Part shown: positions 16,756-25,810 of the stretch, in pieces
Numbering within the stretch: position 1 is the first letter of the stretch
Layout: each line of letters starts with the position of its first letter
Assembly: GCF_000024125.1 (NCBI RefSeq)
Contig: NC_013222.1
Coordinates: 1 to 64,000 of the forward strand
Length of the DNA: 64,000 nucleotides
Source: Robiginitalea biformata HTCC2501
Lineage (GTDB): Bacteria > Bacteroidota > Bacteroidia > Flavobacteriales > Flavobacteriaceae
Direction: 5' to 3'
Notes under the pieces: generated by a model
Told to the model about the DNA's origin: nothing
What the model saw: only the letters and a program-made list of their open reading frames with translations
Databases searched by the model: none
Position numbers and translations under genes: made by a program

Positions 16756-19371
16756 TTGGCAGCCAAAAAGAAAAAGGAGACCCCGCTCATGCAGCAATAC
16801 AACGGGATCAAGAAACGATACCCGGATGCCCTGCTCCTGTTTCGCGTGGGCGATTTCTACGAGACCTTTGGTGCAGATGCCGAGCGGGCAGCAGAAATCC
16901 TGGACATCGTCCTGACCCAGCGCAACAACGGGGGCGACCAGACCGCCCTGGCCGGTTTCCCGCACCACGCCCTGAACACCTACCTGCCCAAACTCGTCAA
17001 GGCCGGGCAACGGGTGGCCATCTGCGACCAGCTCGAGGATCCGAAACAAACCAAGACCATCGTCAAACGGGGGGTAACCGAACTGGTGACCCCGGGGGTG
17101 GCCCTGGGCGACGACATGCTGCAGGCAAAATCCAACAACTTCCTGGCTGCCGTACACTTTGGCAAATTGCGGATGGGCATTTCCTTCCTGGACGTCTCCA
17201 CGGGGGAATTCTTCGTCAGCGAGGGCAACCGGGAAACCACGGACAAATGGCTCCAAAATTTCAGCCCGAAGGAAATACTGGTCTCCAAGAATCACCGCAC
17301 CGACTTCAGGGAGCAGTTCGGCACCGCCTACCATACGTTTAACCTGGAAGACTGGGTGTTCCAGGAGGACTACGCCCGGGAGACGCTGACCGGCCACTTT
17401 AAGACCAGCAGCCTGAAGGGTTTTGGCATCGATGCCCAGCCGGACGGGATCGTTGCCGCGGGGGCTGTTTTGCACTACCTGGGCGAAACCCGGCACCGGC
17501 AACTCGGGCACATTGGCGGGGTGCGCCGCCTCGCCTCGGAAGACTATGTGTGGATGGACCGGTTTACCATGCAAAACCTGGAGCTGTTCCGCACCCGCGA
17601 CCCCGGGGGCGTTTCCCTGCTCGACGTGGTGGACCATACCCGATCCCCCATGGGCGGGCGCCTGCTCCGGCAATGGCTCGCATTGCCCCTCAAGGACCTG
17701 GAGGCCATCCGAAAGCGCCACCGCATTGTGGCGCACCTCAACTCCCACCCGGAGGAACTCGGGCCGATGCGGGAACAGCTCCGGCAAATGGGCGACCTGG
17801 AACGGCTGATTGCCAAGGCAGCCGCCGGCAAGATCACCCCCCGGGAAACCGTCCATTTAAAAAATGCGCTGCAGGCCGTAATCCCCGTGAAACAACGGGC
17901 TGCTGCCGCTGCAGAACCCGCGCTCCGGGACCTGGCCGGCAGCCTGGACGATTGCCAGGCCCTGCGGGAACGGATAGGGGCCGTCCTGCTGGAAGAAGCC
18001 CCGGCCATTATCGGCAAGGGACGTACGGTAGCGCCCGGTTTCTCCGAAGAACTCGACGAGCTCCGCAACCTGGCCGGATCCGGCAAGGACTACCTGGAGC
18101 AAATGCTGAAACGGGAACAGGAACGCACCGGGATTACCTCCCTGAAAATCGCCTCAAACAACGTCTTCGGGTATTACATCGAAGTGCGCAACACGCACAA
18201 GGATAAGGTGCCCCCGGAATGGATCCGCAAGCAGACGCTGGTGAGCGCCGAGCGCTATATCACCGAGGAACTCAAGGAATACGAGGCCAAAATCCTGGGG
18301 GCCGAGGAGCGCATCCTGGACCTGGAGCAACAGCTCTTTGCCCAACTGGTGGTCTGGATGCAGGAATACATCGCCCCCGTACAGGAAAATGCCCGGACGC
18401 TGGCCCGGCTGGACTGCCTGTGCGGCTTTGCAAACCTCGCCGGGCAACACGGGTATGTGTGCCCCGAGATGACCGACGCCACCGACCTGCGCATCACCCA
18501 GGGCCGCCACCCAGTCATTGAGCGCCAACTGCCCCCCGGGGAATCCTATGTGCCCAACGACCTCCACCTGGACCGGGAGCAGCAGCAGATCCTGATGATC
18601 ACGGGCCCGAACATGAGCGGGAAATCGGCCATCCTCCGGCAGACCGCCCTGATTGTGCTGCTGGCGCAGATCGGGAGCTTTGTGCCCGCGGAGGCTGCCC
18701 GGCTGGGCGTCACGGACAAGATATTTACCCGCGTGGGGGCCAGCGACAATATTTCCCTGGGGGAATCCACCTTTATGGTAGAGATGAACGAGGCGGCTTC
18801 CATCCTGAACAACCTCTCGGAGCGCAGCCTGATCCTGCTGGACGAAATTGGCCGGGGCACGAGCACCTACGACGGCATCTCCATTGCCTGGGCCATTGCC
18901 GAATACCTGCACCAGCACCCGGCCCGCGCCAAGACGCTTTTCGCCACCCACTACCACGAACTCAACGAAATGGCCGGCAGCTTTGCCCGGATCAAAAATT
19001 ACAATGTGTCCGTGAAGGAGCTCCGGGACAAGGTGCTATTCCTTCGCAAACTGGAACCCGGCGGCAGCCACCACAGCTTTGGCATCCACGTGGCGCGCAT
19101 GGCGGGCATGCCGGGGGAAGTGGTCCGCAAGGCCCAGAAAATTCTTGTTCAGCTCGAAAAATCCCATGCGGGGGAAGAACTCACCGACGGGTTGCACGCG
19201 GTAAAGGAAGACATGCAGCTGAGCTTTTTCAACCTGGACGACCCGCTTTTGGAACAGATCCGGGAGGAAATCCTGGACCTGGACATCGATACGCTCACCC
19301 CGGTAGAAGCCCTGATGAAACTCAACGAGATCAAGCGGCTGCTCAAATCCAAGAACCGGGCCTCTTCCTGA
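16756..19371 (+). CDS. mutS: DNA mismatch repair protein MutS
   Basis: An 871-residue MutS1 protein that recognises base mismatches and recruits MutL. The mismatch-reading Phe34-x-Glu36 is in VGDFYETFG. The connector, lever and clamp domains follow. The ATPase carries Walker A GPNMSGKS (617-624), Walker B in LLDEIGRGTSTYDG and the ATHYHEL motif. The start is the TTG at 16756: the next ATG (16789) would remove AAKKKKETPL, a stretch that resembles other flavobacterial MutS N-termini. mutL is not in the window. Confidence 0.95.
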   Translation: MAAKKKKETPLMQQYNGIKKRYPDALLLFRVGDFYETFGADAERAAEILDIVLTQRNNGGDQTALAGFPHHALNTYLPKLVKAGQRVAICDQLEDPKQTKTIVKRGVTELVTPGVALGDDMLQAKSNNFLAAVHFGKLRMGISFLDVSTGEFFVSEGNRETTDKWLQNFSPKEILVSKNHRTDFREQFGTAYHTFNLEDWVFQEDYARETLTGHFKTSSLKGFGIDAQPDGIVAAGAVLHYLGETRHRQLGHIGGVRRLASEDYVWMDRFTMQNLELFRTRDPGGVSLLDVVDHTRSPMGGRLLRQWLALPLKDLEAIRKRHRIVAHLNSHPEELGPMREQLRQMGDLERLIAKAAAGKITPRETVHLKNALQAVIPVKQRAAAAAEPALRDLAGSLDDCQALRERIGAVLLEEAPAIIGKGRTVAPGFSEELDELRNLAGSGKDYLEQMLKREQERTGITSLKIASNNVFGYYIEVRNTHKDKVPPEWIRKQTLVSAERYITEELKEYEAKILGAEERILDLEQQLFAQLVVWMQEYIAPVQENARTLARLDCLCGFANLAGQHGYVCPEMTDATDLRITQGRHPVIERQLPPGESYVPNDLHLDREQQQILMITGPNMSGKSAILRQTALIVLLAQIGSFVPAEAARLGVTDKIFTRVGASDNISLGESTFMVEMNEAASILNNLSERSLILLDEIGRGTSTYDGISIAWAIAEYLHQHPARAKTLFATHYHELNEMAGSFARIKNYNVSVKELRDKVLFLRKLEPGGSHHSFGIHVARMAGMPGEVVRKAQKILVQLEKSHAGEELTDGLHAVKEDMQLSFFNLDDPLLEQIREEILDLDIDTLTPVEALMKLNEIKRLLKSKNRASS

Positions 19372-19493
19372 ACCTGCTACCCTATCGGCCCTACCCTATC
19401 GGCCGACAGAATCGAATCACTCCCGAAATTGAATCACACCCAAAAAGGAACCCATATTTTTAATAGCTTTAGGAAACACCAATCCACCATCCC

Positions 19494-21191
19494 ATGAAAA
19501 AGTTCCTCATCCTTATTCCCATCCTGGCATTTACCTTATCCACCTCGGCACAGGACCGCCTCACCGGGGAGACCCATACCACCCGCTCCGAAATCCTGGC
19601 GCGAAACGGCATGGCCGCCACCAGCCAGCCACTGGCCACACAGGTAGCCCTGGACATCCTCAAAAAAGGGGGCACAGCCATGGATGCAGCCATTGCTGCC
19701 AATGCGGTATTGGGCCTGGTGGAACCGGCAAGCTGCGGTATAGGCGGGGATATCTTTGCCATCGTCTGGGATGCGGATGACCAGAAACTCTACGGTTTCA
19801 ACGGGAGCGGCCGGGCGCCCCAATCCCTTTCAATCGACTATTTTATGGAGCGCGACATGCGTTATGTGCCTTTTAGCGGCCCGTTGCCGGTAACCGTCCC
19901 CGGCTGTGTGGACGGCTGGTTTGCCCTGCACAAAAAATTTGGGGAACTCCCCATGAAGGAAATCCTCCAGCCCGCCATCGACTACGGCCGGGAGGGCTTC
20001 CCGGTATCCGAAGTCATCGCCTATGAAATGGAACGCTCTTATCCGTATTCCCAGGACCAGCCCGGCTTTGCCGAGACCTATATGCCAAATGGCAGGCCCC
20101 CGAAAAAGGGGGAGGTCTTTCAAAACCCGGACCTGGCCAGCACGTATGAAATGATCGCCAAGGGAGGTCGGGATGCCTTTTACAAAGGCGACATCGCCCG
20201 CACCATCGACAGCTACATGAAAAAACACGACGGGTTTCTCTCCTACGAGGACCTGGCCGCCCACACTTCCAACTGGGTTGAGCCGGTAAGCGTCAATTAC
20301 CGGGGTTACGACATCTGGGAACTGCCCCCGAACGGACAGGGGACGGCAGCGTTGCAGATGCTCAATATCCTGGAGGGCTTTGATATTGCGTCCATGGGAT
20401 TTGGCAGCACAGACTACCTGCACGTGCTTACAGAAGCGAAAAAACTGGCCTACGAAGACCGGGCAAAATTCTACTCGGACCCTGAATTCAACGACATCCC
20501 CCTGGAAGAACTCCTCTCCGATGCCTATGCGGACCAACGGCGGTCGCTCATCGATATGGACCGGGCTGCGGATTCCTATCCGGCCGGCGATATGGAAATC
20601 GAGGCGGGGAATACCACCTACCTGACCGTGGCGGATGAGGACGGGAACATGGTTTCCCTGATCCAGAGCATCTATTCGGAATTTGCCTCGGGGATGGTTC
20701 CCGACGGGCTGGGGTTTGTATTGCAGAACCGGGGGCAGATGTTCAATGTACAGGACCCGGGTCACGCCAATGCGCTGGAACCCGGCAAGCGGCCCTTCCA
20801 CACCATCATCCCCGCTTTTATAACTAAGGACGGGAGGCCCGTACTCAGCTTCGGCCTGATGGGCGGGGCCGTGCAGCCCCAGGGACACACGCAGATCGTG
20901 GTGAATATCGTCGACTTCGGGATGAACCTGCAGGAAGCGGGCGACGCCCCCCGGATGCGCCACAGCGGCAGTTCCCAGCCCACAGGTTCTAAAATGACCA
21001 ACGGGGGCACCCTGAACCTGGAAAGCGGGTTCGACTACCAAACGGTACGCGAACTGGAGAAAAAGGGGCATGCCGTAGCCTTTGCCGTGGGCATCTACGG
21101 CGGCTACCAGGCCATCGGCGTGGATTTGCCGAACAAAGTATATACCGGTGCCTCCGAATCCCGGAAGGATGGGCAGGCGGCGGGTTATTAA
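19494..21191 (+). CDS. ggt: Gamma-glutamyltransferase (Ntn hydrolase)
   Basis: A 565-residue secreted or periplasmic enzyme with a signal peptide (residues 1-19, cut near STSAQ). Family members split gamma-glutamyl bonds of glutathione and related peptides after self-cleavage into two subunits. The predicted cleavage and nucleophile residue is Thr374 in GNTTYLTVAD, where many family members have TTH. The glycine-rich motif near the C-terminus is GLMGGAVQPQGH. The N-terminal half has the typical GGTAMDAAIAANAVLGLVEP. It stands alone 122 bases after mutS with a TATTTTTA -7-like box upstream. Confidence 0.93.
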   Translation: MKKFLILIPILAFTLSTSAQDRLTGETHTTRSEILARNGMAATSQPLATQVALDILKKGGTAMDAAIAANAVLGLVEPASCGIGGDIFAIVWDADDQKLYGFNGSGRAPQSLSIDYFMERDMRYVPFSGPLPVTVPGCVDGWFALHKKFGELPMKEILQPAIDYGREGFPVSEVIAYEMERSYPYSQDQPGFAETYMPNGRPPKKGEVFQNPDLASTYEMIAKGGRDAFYKGDIARTIDSYMKKHDGFLSYEDLAAHTSNWVEPVSVNYRGYDIWELPPNGQGTAALQMLNILEGFDIASMGFGSTDYLHVLTEAKKLAYEDRAKFYSDPEFNDIPLEELLSDAYADQRRSLIDMDRAADSYPAGDMEIEAGNTTYLTVADEDGNMVSLIQSIYSEFASGMVPDGLGFVLQNRGQMFNVQDPGHANALEPGKRPFHTIIPAFITKDGRPVLSFGLMGGAVQPQGHTQIVVNIVDFGMNLQEAGDAPRMRHSGSSQPTGSKMTNGGTLNLESGFDYQTVRELEKKGHAVAFAVGIYGGYQAIGVDLPNKVYTGASESRKDGQAAGY

Positions 21192-21351
21192 ATGGGTTCC
21201 TCCCACGTCCGGCATTGGAAATTGAAGCCAGATGAGCCGGATCCGGACACGGTTAATTGACGGTTAATAAGTGCCTGGAGACTTGCAAAATTTCGCGATT
21301 CCGCACGGGAATCCCACCCGGGATTTCGGATCCTTTTTCGCCAAATTGTTC

Positions 21352-21381
21352 TTGGGTTTTCGCCAAAATGTTTTAAATTTG
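21352..21381 (+). promoter_or_regulatory. Consensus promoter for the tRNA pair
   Basis: TTG at 21352-21354, exactly 19 bases, then TAAATTTG at 21374-21381: a full match to TTG-N19-TAnnTTTG. It lies 38 bases before tRNA-Gly. The rest of the 228-base gap after ggt (21192-21419) shows no gene. Confidence 0.75.
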
Positions 21382-21419
21382 CCTCCGCGTCTTTCAAAGA
21401 CACACGTTCACATTTTATT

Positions 21420-21495
21420 GCGAAAATAGCTCAGTTGGTAGAGCGCCACCTTGCCAAGGTGGAGGTCGCGGGTTCGAATCCCGTTTTTCGCTCCA
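21420..21495 (+). tRNA. tRNA-Gly (anticodon GCC)
   Basis: A full cloverleaf of 76 bases. The acceptor GCGAAAA pairs with TTTTCGC, and the D arm is GCTC/GAGC. The anticodon stem CCACC/GGTGG carries the loop TTGCCAA, and the T loop is TTCGAAT. The CCA end is encoded (21493-21495). Confidence 0.97.
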
Positions 21496-21500
21496 CGCAC

Positions 21501-21528
21501 AAAAAACGCTGCCTGTCAGCGTTTTTTT
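21501..21528 (+). terminator. Hairpin between the two tRNA genes
   Basis: The stem AAAAAACGCTG (21501-21511) with CAGCGTTTTTTT (21517-21528) has a 5-base loop. It has the form of an intrinsic terminator but lies between two tRNA genes 44 bases apart. It may cause partial termination or mark an RNA-processing site. Confidence 0.65.
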
Positions 21529-21539
21529 GTTCGCAGTCC

Positions 21540-21624
21540 GCTCGGGTGGTGGAATTGGTAGACACGTTGGACTTAAAATCCAATGGCCATTGCGGCCGTA
21601 CGGGTTCAAGTCCCGTCCCGAGTA
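21540..21624 (+). tRNA. tRNA-Leu (anticodon TAA)
   Basis: A class II tRNA. The acceptor GCTCGGG pairs with CCCGAGT. The anticodon stem TTGGA/TCCAA carries the loop CTTAAAA, so the anticodon is TAA. A long variable arm follows and the T loop is TTCAAGT. The CCA is not encoded (CGG follows the discriminator A), unlike the tRNA-Gly just upstream. Confidence 0.95.
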
Positions 21625-21629
21625 CGGAT

Positions 21630-21750
21630 AAGAAGAAAAGCCGGCGCTGAAAGCGCTGGCTTTTTGGTTTTAACGCCGAGCCAAGCTTGCTTGAGCGAGA
21701 GCGGGAAAACCAAAACGCCAACGCCTGCGGAGCAGGCGGGCTTTTCTTCT
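21630..21750. repeat. Nested inverted repeat after the tRNA genes
   Basis: An outer 12-bp inverted pair, AGAAGAAAAGCC (21630-21641) and GGCTTTTCTTCT (21739-21750), encloses an inner 10-bp pair, TTTTGGTTTT (21662-21671) and AAAACCAAAA (21706-21715). Smaller hairpins sit between, such as CGCCTGC-GGA-GCAGGCG (about 21720-21736). No open frame here looks like a gene. It directly precedes the tandem array at 21761. Confidence 0.7.
21635..21666 (+). terminator. Terminator after tRNA-Leu
   Basis: AAAAGCC-G-GCGCT pairs with AGCGC-T-GGCTTTTT around a short loop (about 21637-21665) and ends in a T-run. It is a typical intrinsic terminator shape with one internal mismatch. Confidence 0.75.
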
Positions 21751-21760
21751 TTCAACACGT

Positions 21761-22080
21761 TCGGGCGGGACTCGCGAGGCTTTGCCGAGCAATTCCCGCA
21801 TGAAGCAAGTTGAAGGCTTTCGGGCGGGACTCGCGAAGTTCCGAAGGAACGAGCAATTCCCGCATGAAGCAAGACGAAGGCTTTCGGGCGGGACTCGCGA
21901 AGTTCCGAAGGAACGAGCAATTCCCGCATGAAGCAAGACGAAGGCTTTTGGGCGGGACTCGCGAGGCTTTGCCGAGCAATTCCCGCATGAAGCAAGACGA
22001 AGGCTTTCGGGCGGGACTCGCGAGGCTTTGCCGAGCAATTCCCGCAAGAAGCAAGACGAAGGCTTTTGGGGCGGGACTCA
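21761..22080. repeat. Tandem array 1: five 59/64-bp units plus a partial
   Basis: Units start at 21761, 21820, 21884, 21948, 22007 and 22066 (partial), with periods 59, 64, 64, 59 and 59. All share TCGGGCGGGACTCGCGA at the start and GAGCAATTCCCGCATGAAGC later. Between these lies either the 9-base hairpin GGC-TTT-GCC or the 14-base AGTTCC-GAA-GGAAC, which explains the two lengths. The array ends 15 bases before the stop codon of the minus-strand gene at 22096. Open frames through it are by-products of the repeat. Confidence 0.92.
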
Positions 22081-22095
22081 CCGAGCCGCCACTCC

Positions 22096-23964
22096 CTACC
22101 CCTCCTTAATCGGCGGGGTGGCCGCCTTGGTTTCCCGAATCCATTCATTCACGCGACGCTCAAGGAGTTCAAGCGGCATAGCGCCCCCACCCAGGATCGT
22201 ATCGTGGAAGGCGCGGATATCAAACTGGTCGCCGAGTTCCGTTTCGGCCTTTTGGCGTAATTCCTGGATTTTCAGCATCCCGATCTTGTAGGCAGTAGCC
22301 TGCCCGGGCATCACCATATAGCGCTGTACTTCCGCCTTGATGGCCCCGGGTGCAATCGAAGAGTTTTCCTCAAAATACCGGATGCCGTCGGCCTCGGTCC
22401 AGCCCTTGGAGTGCAGGCCGGTATCCACCACCAGGCGGATGGCCCGCCAGATTTCGTTTACCAACCGGCCAAAATCGTAATAGGGGTTCTCATAGCCGCC
22501 CATTTCCCCAGCCAGGCTCTCCGAATACAGGCCCCAACCTTCGCTGTAGGCCGTAAAACCGGCCTGGGTGCGGAACTTGGGCACGGATTCCAGCTCCTGG
22601 GCGATGGATATTTGCATGTGGTGCCCGGGGACGCCTTCGTGGTAGGCCACCCCTTCCATGGTGGACTTGGGCATGGCCGTCATATCCGACAGGTGGGCGT
22701 AGTACGTGCCGTTTCGGGAACCGTCCGGGGTGCCCGGGTAATAGTGTTGCGGGGCGCCGTCCTGCTCGCGGAAGGTCTCCACGCGCTTTACGTCCAGGCC
22801 CGCCTTGGGCAGGATTCCAAAATAGTCCGGCAGCTTGGCGTACATGGCATCCAGGTAGGCGGTAGATTCGTCCAGGTAAGCCTGCCGGCCTTCATCGTTA
22901 TTCGGGAAGAAAAACTGCTCGTCCGTGTTGACGAATTCAAAGAATGCCTTTAAATCTCCCTCAAACCCGACCTCTTCCATGATGGCCCGCATCTCTTCCT
23001 GGATCCGGGCTACCTCGTCCAGGCCAATCTGATGCACCTCGTCGGCGGTCAGGTCGGTAGTGGTCGATGCCTTCAGCCGGTGGTTGTAGTACGCCTCACC
23101 GTTCGGATGGCGGCTCACGCCGGTGGGGCTTTCCGGTGCATTCGGCATCTCGGCCTCCAACCAGGCCACCAAATCGCGGTACGCCGGTTCAAAGGAGGTT
23201 GTCAGAGCTTCCGCTGCTGCCTGGCCCAGGGAATCGGCCTGCTCCTGGGTAATTTCCCCTTTCTCCTGCAAGGCGGCGATTTTCCGTTCCATATCGGCCA
23301 GTAGCGGAGCACTGTCGCCCGAATCCGTAAAAGGCTTCCCCTCCAGCAGGGCCCGGGTTTGTTTCAATACGGTTTCAAATGCGAATTTCGGCGGCAGGAT
23401 CCCGTCGGCTGCCTGTTCCCGGGCCCTGGCAGTTAGTTGCTCCATGGCACGTCCCAATTCCCCTACCCGGGAAATATAAGCCTCCATATCCGGCAGGCTG
23501 TCCACCCGGTGGAAGTTGATCAGAAAATTCGGAAGGGTGGTATGCATGCCGCGCATCTGGTCGAACACGTAATTCATCCCCCAGAAAGGTTCGCCCGCTT
23601 TCTCCATTTCGTACTGGTAGATCCAGAGGTCGTAGGAGGTCCTGTCCGTTTCGTCCAGGCTTTCGTAATCAAATTTCGAGCGGAGTTCCTCCACGGTGGC
23701 CTCCTTCCAGGCCAGATGTTCCGCCTGGGCCTCCAGGCTCATGTCGTCTATCTGGTCGTAGAGTTCCTTGCGGCCCATGACGGTGAGCTGCAACGGGCTC
23801 ATCATGAGTTCCTCTTCGAATTTTTCGTCAAACCAGGCGTTCAGGGCTTCTTTCTGGTCGGGCGCCGATTCGGTTTCCTCCCCGCAGGAGACGAGGAGCA
23901 CAAAAGCAAAGAGCACGGCCGTCAGGCGCAGTGGATATTCGGTGGGCAGTATACGGGAAAGCAT
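22096..23964 (-). CDS. DUF885 family lipoprotein, putative metallopeptidase
   Basis: A 622-residue protein with a lipoprotein signal: hydrophobic stretch LTAVLFAFVLLVSC, with Cys near residue 27 as the lipidation site. The DUF885 core is clear in the C-terminal half. YHEGVPGHHMQ (about 459-469) probably supplies zinc ligands, and FTAYSEGWGLYSESLAGEMG follows. Family members are thought to be zinc carboxypeptidase-like enzymes, so a periplasmic peptide-cleaving role is inferred. Its 3' end abuts repeat array 1. Start by longest frame; the lipoprotein signal supports it. Confidence 0.85.
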   Translation of the reverse strand: MLSRILPTEYPLRLTAVLFAFVLLVSCGEETESAPDQKEALNAWFDEKFEEELMMSPLQLTVMGRKELYDQIDDMSLEAQAEHLAWKEATVEELRSKFDYESLDETDRTSYDLWIYQYEMEKAGEPFWGMNYVFDQMRGMHTTLPNFLINFHRVDSLPDMEAYISRVGELGRAMEQLTARAREQAADGILPPKFAFETVLKQTRALLEGKPFTDSGDSAPLLADMERKIAALQEKGEITQEQADSLGQAAAEALTTSFEPAYRDLVAWLEAEMPNAPESPTGVSRHPNGEAYYNHRLKASTTTDLTADEVHQIGLDEVARIQEEMRAIMEEVGFEGDLKAFFEFVNTDEQFFFPNNDEGRQAYLDESTAYLDAMYAKLPDYFGILPKAGLDVKRVETFREQDGAPQHYYPGTPDGSRNGTYYAHLSDMTAMPKSTMEGVAYHEGVPGHHMQISIAQELESVPKFRTQAGFTAYSEGWGLYSESLAGEMGGYENPYYDFGRLVNEIWRAIRLVVDTGLHSKGWTEADGIRYFEENSSIAPGAIKAEVQRYMVMPGQATAYKIGMLKIQELRQKAETELGDQFDIRAFHDTILGGGAMPLELLERRVNEWIRETKAATPPIKEG

Positions 23965-24102
23965 GTCCAGGATTTTAGGTTATTTCCCCGAGAATGTAGA
24001 TTGAAAAAGGCAGGAATGCAAATAATATTTCTGCATGCCCCTGAACGGTATGCCAATACGGACAAACGGGCGTTGTCCCGCCGGTTCTGTCCGTCAGCTA
24101 TC

Positions 24103-24945
24103 CTATTCCTCCTTTTTAAAAAACTCCGCCCCTTCGGGCTTCTCATAGTACCCTTCCGGGCGGGCTGTTTCCTCCAGGGCAACTTGCTCAAAGGGCACGG
24201 TATTCCGCCGATCCCCGATCTGGCGCCCCTGGTATTCGTACCAGGAAATCGAAGCGGGCAAGAGTACTCCCTCTACCGGTTGCCAGTTGTCGTAGCGGAT
24301 CCACTTGACATTGTCCGAAGGCTCCCCGGTCCTGTACGTCACCGTATACCCCAGCCAGGCCATTTGCCCGGTGTCCGGGTCGTAGTGCAAATAGTATTCA
24401 TCCTCCGGGGTGATCCCCACACCTTCCCCGTAGCTGATCCGGATGCCCGGGTAAGCCTTCCCCTCGAATTCCAGGTCCGGGGTGGAGCCGTAATGGATCC
24501 CGGGGTCGGCCAGAACAAAGGGCATGGCGTAGAAATAGAACATCAGGTTATGATAGAACTCCGGATTGCCCTCATAGGTGCCATCCGGATCCAGGATCCA
24601 GGTGCGTTCCCCGTCAAAGCCCATGGAATAGTCGTCCGTGTCGATGCGGTCCTCCCGGGTCTTCAGGTCGATGGTATGGGTTTCCGACAGGGTTTCTTTC
24701 GGCATCACATAGGTCAGGGTGCGTTGGGCCTTCCAGGCGTCGAGTCCGCCATGGGCTTCCAGGACGCGGCTCAGGGCTTCCGGATACCGGTTTTCGGTTG
24801 GGCCGCCCTCCCCATTTGGTATTTGCGCCTGGGTGCCTGCGTCGGCCCCCTGGGCAGCATCCGATGCGGCGGTATTGTTTTTAGACTGTTCCCCGCAGGA
24901 AGTGAGCAGGATCAAGGAAATGGCAATTAGTGCGAATGGTTTCAT
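24103..24945 (-). CDS. Lipoprotein, probable DUF6503-type
   Basis: A 280-residue protein. The ATG at 24945 begins MKPFALIAISLILLTSCGEQ, a clear lipoprotein signal with Cys17; the longer frame to 25047 lacks support. The mature part opens with a Ser/Ala/Gly-rich linker. It then reads like flavobacterial proteins related to outer-membrane lipoprotein sorting folds: ALSRVLEAHGGLDAWKAQRTLTY, then GERTWILDPDG and ADPGIHYGS. The fold assignment is inferred and the function unknown. It is 138 bases from the DUF885 gene on the same strand. Confidence 0.7.
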   Translation of the reverse strand: MKPFALIAISLILLTSCGEQSKNNTAASDAAQGADAGTQAQIPNGEGGPTENRYPEALSRVLEAHGGLDAWKAQRTLTYVMPKETLSETHTIDLKTREDRIDTDDYSMGFDGERTWILDPDGTYEGNPEFYHNLMFYFYAMPFVLADPGIHYGSTPDLEFEGKAYPGIRISYGEGVGITPEDEYYLHYDPDTGQMAWLGYTVTYRTGEPSDNVKWIRYDNWQPVEGVLLPASISWYEYQGRQIGDRRNTVPFEQVALEETARPEGYYEKPEGAEFFKKEE

Positions 24946-25085
24946 CAGGTGAAGGTACGGTTTGCAGATTAGAATTCGGTTCGGGGGTTTGGTCGTCCTG
25001 TTTGGCCAAACATTACATACTCTTTGAATACGTACCTTTATCCCCACCGAACTGAAAGTAAAACCGAAACGTTGCAGCTAACCCA

Positions 25086-25730
25086 ATGCCCGGTATTATA
25101 AAGAAATGGCTCCGGCGCCTTCTGCCCGTCCTGTTGGCACCCCTGGTGCTGATTGTGGTCTGCAATGCCGTTATCGAGGTGGCGACCGCCGACCGCCTCT
25201 ACTCGGACCCCGATGCCATTCCCTACTCCCGGGTGGGCCTGGTACTCGGCACGGCACGCCACCGGGCCGAAGGGGGCATGAACCCCTTTTATGAAAACCG
25301 GATCGCAGCGACCCTGGCCCTGTACCGCGCAGGTAAAATATCTTTTGTGCTCGTAAGCGGGGACAACGGGACCATCTATTACAACGAACCGGACACCATC
25401 AAGAAGGACCTGGTGGCCGGCGGGATCCCGGCAGAACGGATTTTCCTGGACTACGCGGGTTTCCGGACCCTGGACTCCATGGTACGGGCCAAGATCGTCT
25501 TTGGGCTGGACACGGTGACGGTCATCTCACAGGAATTCCACAACGAACGGGCGCTCTATATCGCCGGAAAAAAAGGCCTGTACGCCCGGGGGTTTAATGC
25601 CCGCGGAGTTGCAGGCGGAGCCGGAACCAAATTACAGGTGCGCGAATACTTTGCCCGCGTCAAGGTGTTCCTGGACCTGCTCTTCAATACGCAGCCCCGG
25701 TTTTACGGAAACCGGATAGACATTGAATAA
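25086..25730 (+). CDS. SanA/YdcF-like DUF218 membrane protein
   Basis: A 214-residue protein with one N-terminal membrane helix (about 11-32) and a DUF218 domain (about 48-190). Motifs: VGLVLGTARHRAEGGMNPFYENRIAATLALYRAG, then FVLVSGDN, and VITVISQEFHNERALYIA-type text near the end. The SanA subgroup is linked to envelope barrier function and vancomycin sensitivity in enterobacteria; here that is only an analogy. A TACCTTTA -7-like box lies at 25033-25040. Confidence 0.85.
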   Translation: MPGIIKKWLRRLLPVLLAPLVLIVVCNAVIEVATADRLYSDPDAIPYSRVGLVLGTARHRAEGGMNPFYENRIAATLALYRAGKISFVLVSGDNGTIYYNEPDTIKKDLVAGGIPAERIFLDYAGFRTLDSMVRAKIVFGLDTVTVISQEFHNERALYIAGKKGLYARGFNARGVAGGAGTKLQVREYFARVKVFLDLLFNTQPRFYGNRIDIE

Positions 25731-25810
25731 CCAGCCCATGGCAAAACGAGCCGAATTCGTACATTAGGGCCAACCGACGAAGGCGTATGAATACGCTATA
25801 AACACAAACC

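Noticed and set aside
21761..22080. CRISPR array
   Set aside because: Units are adjacent with no unique spacers, the period changes by hairpin swap, and there are no cas genes.
21606..22148. Open frames through array 1 (180, 125, 109 and 99 residues, both strands) with periodic peptides
   Set aside because: Their periodicity mirrors the 59/64-bp DNA repeat, the composition is odd, and frames are open on both strands. No start signal or known domain.
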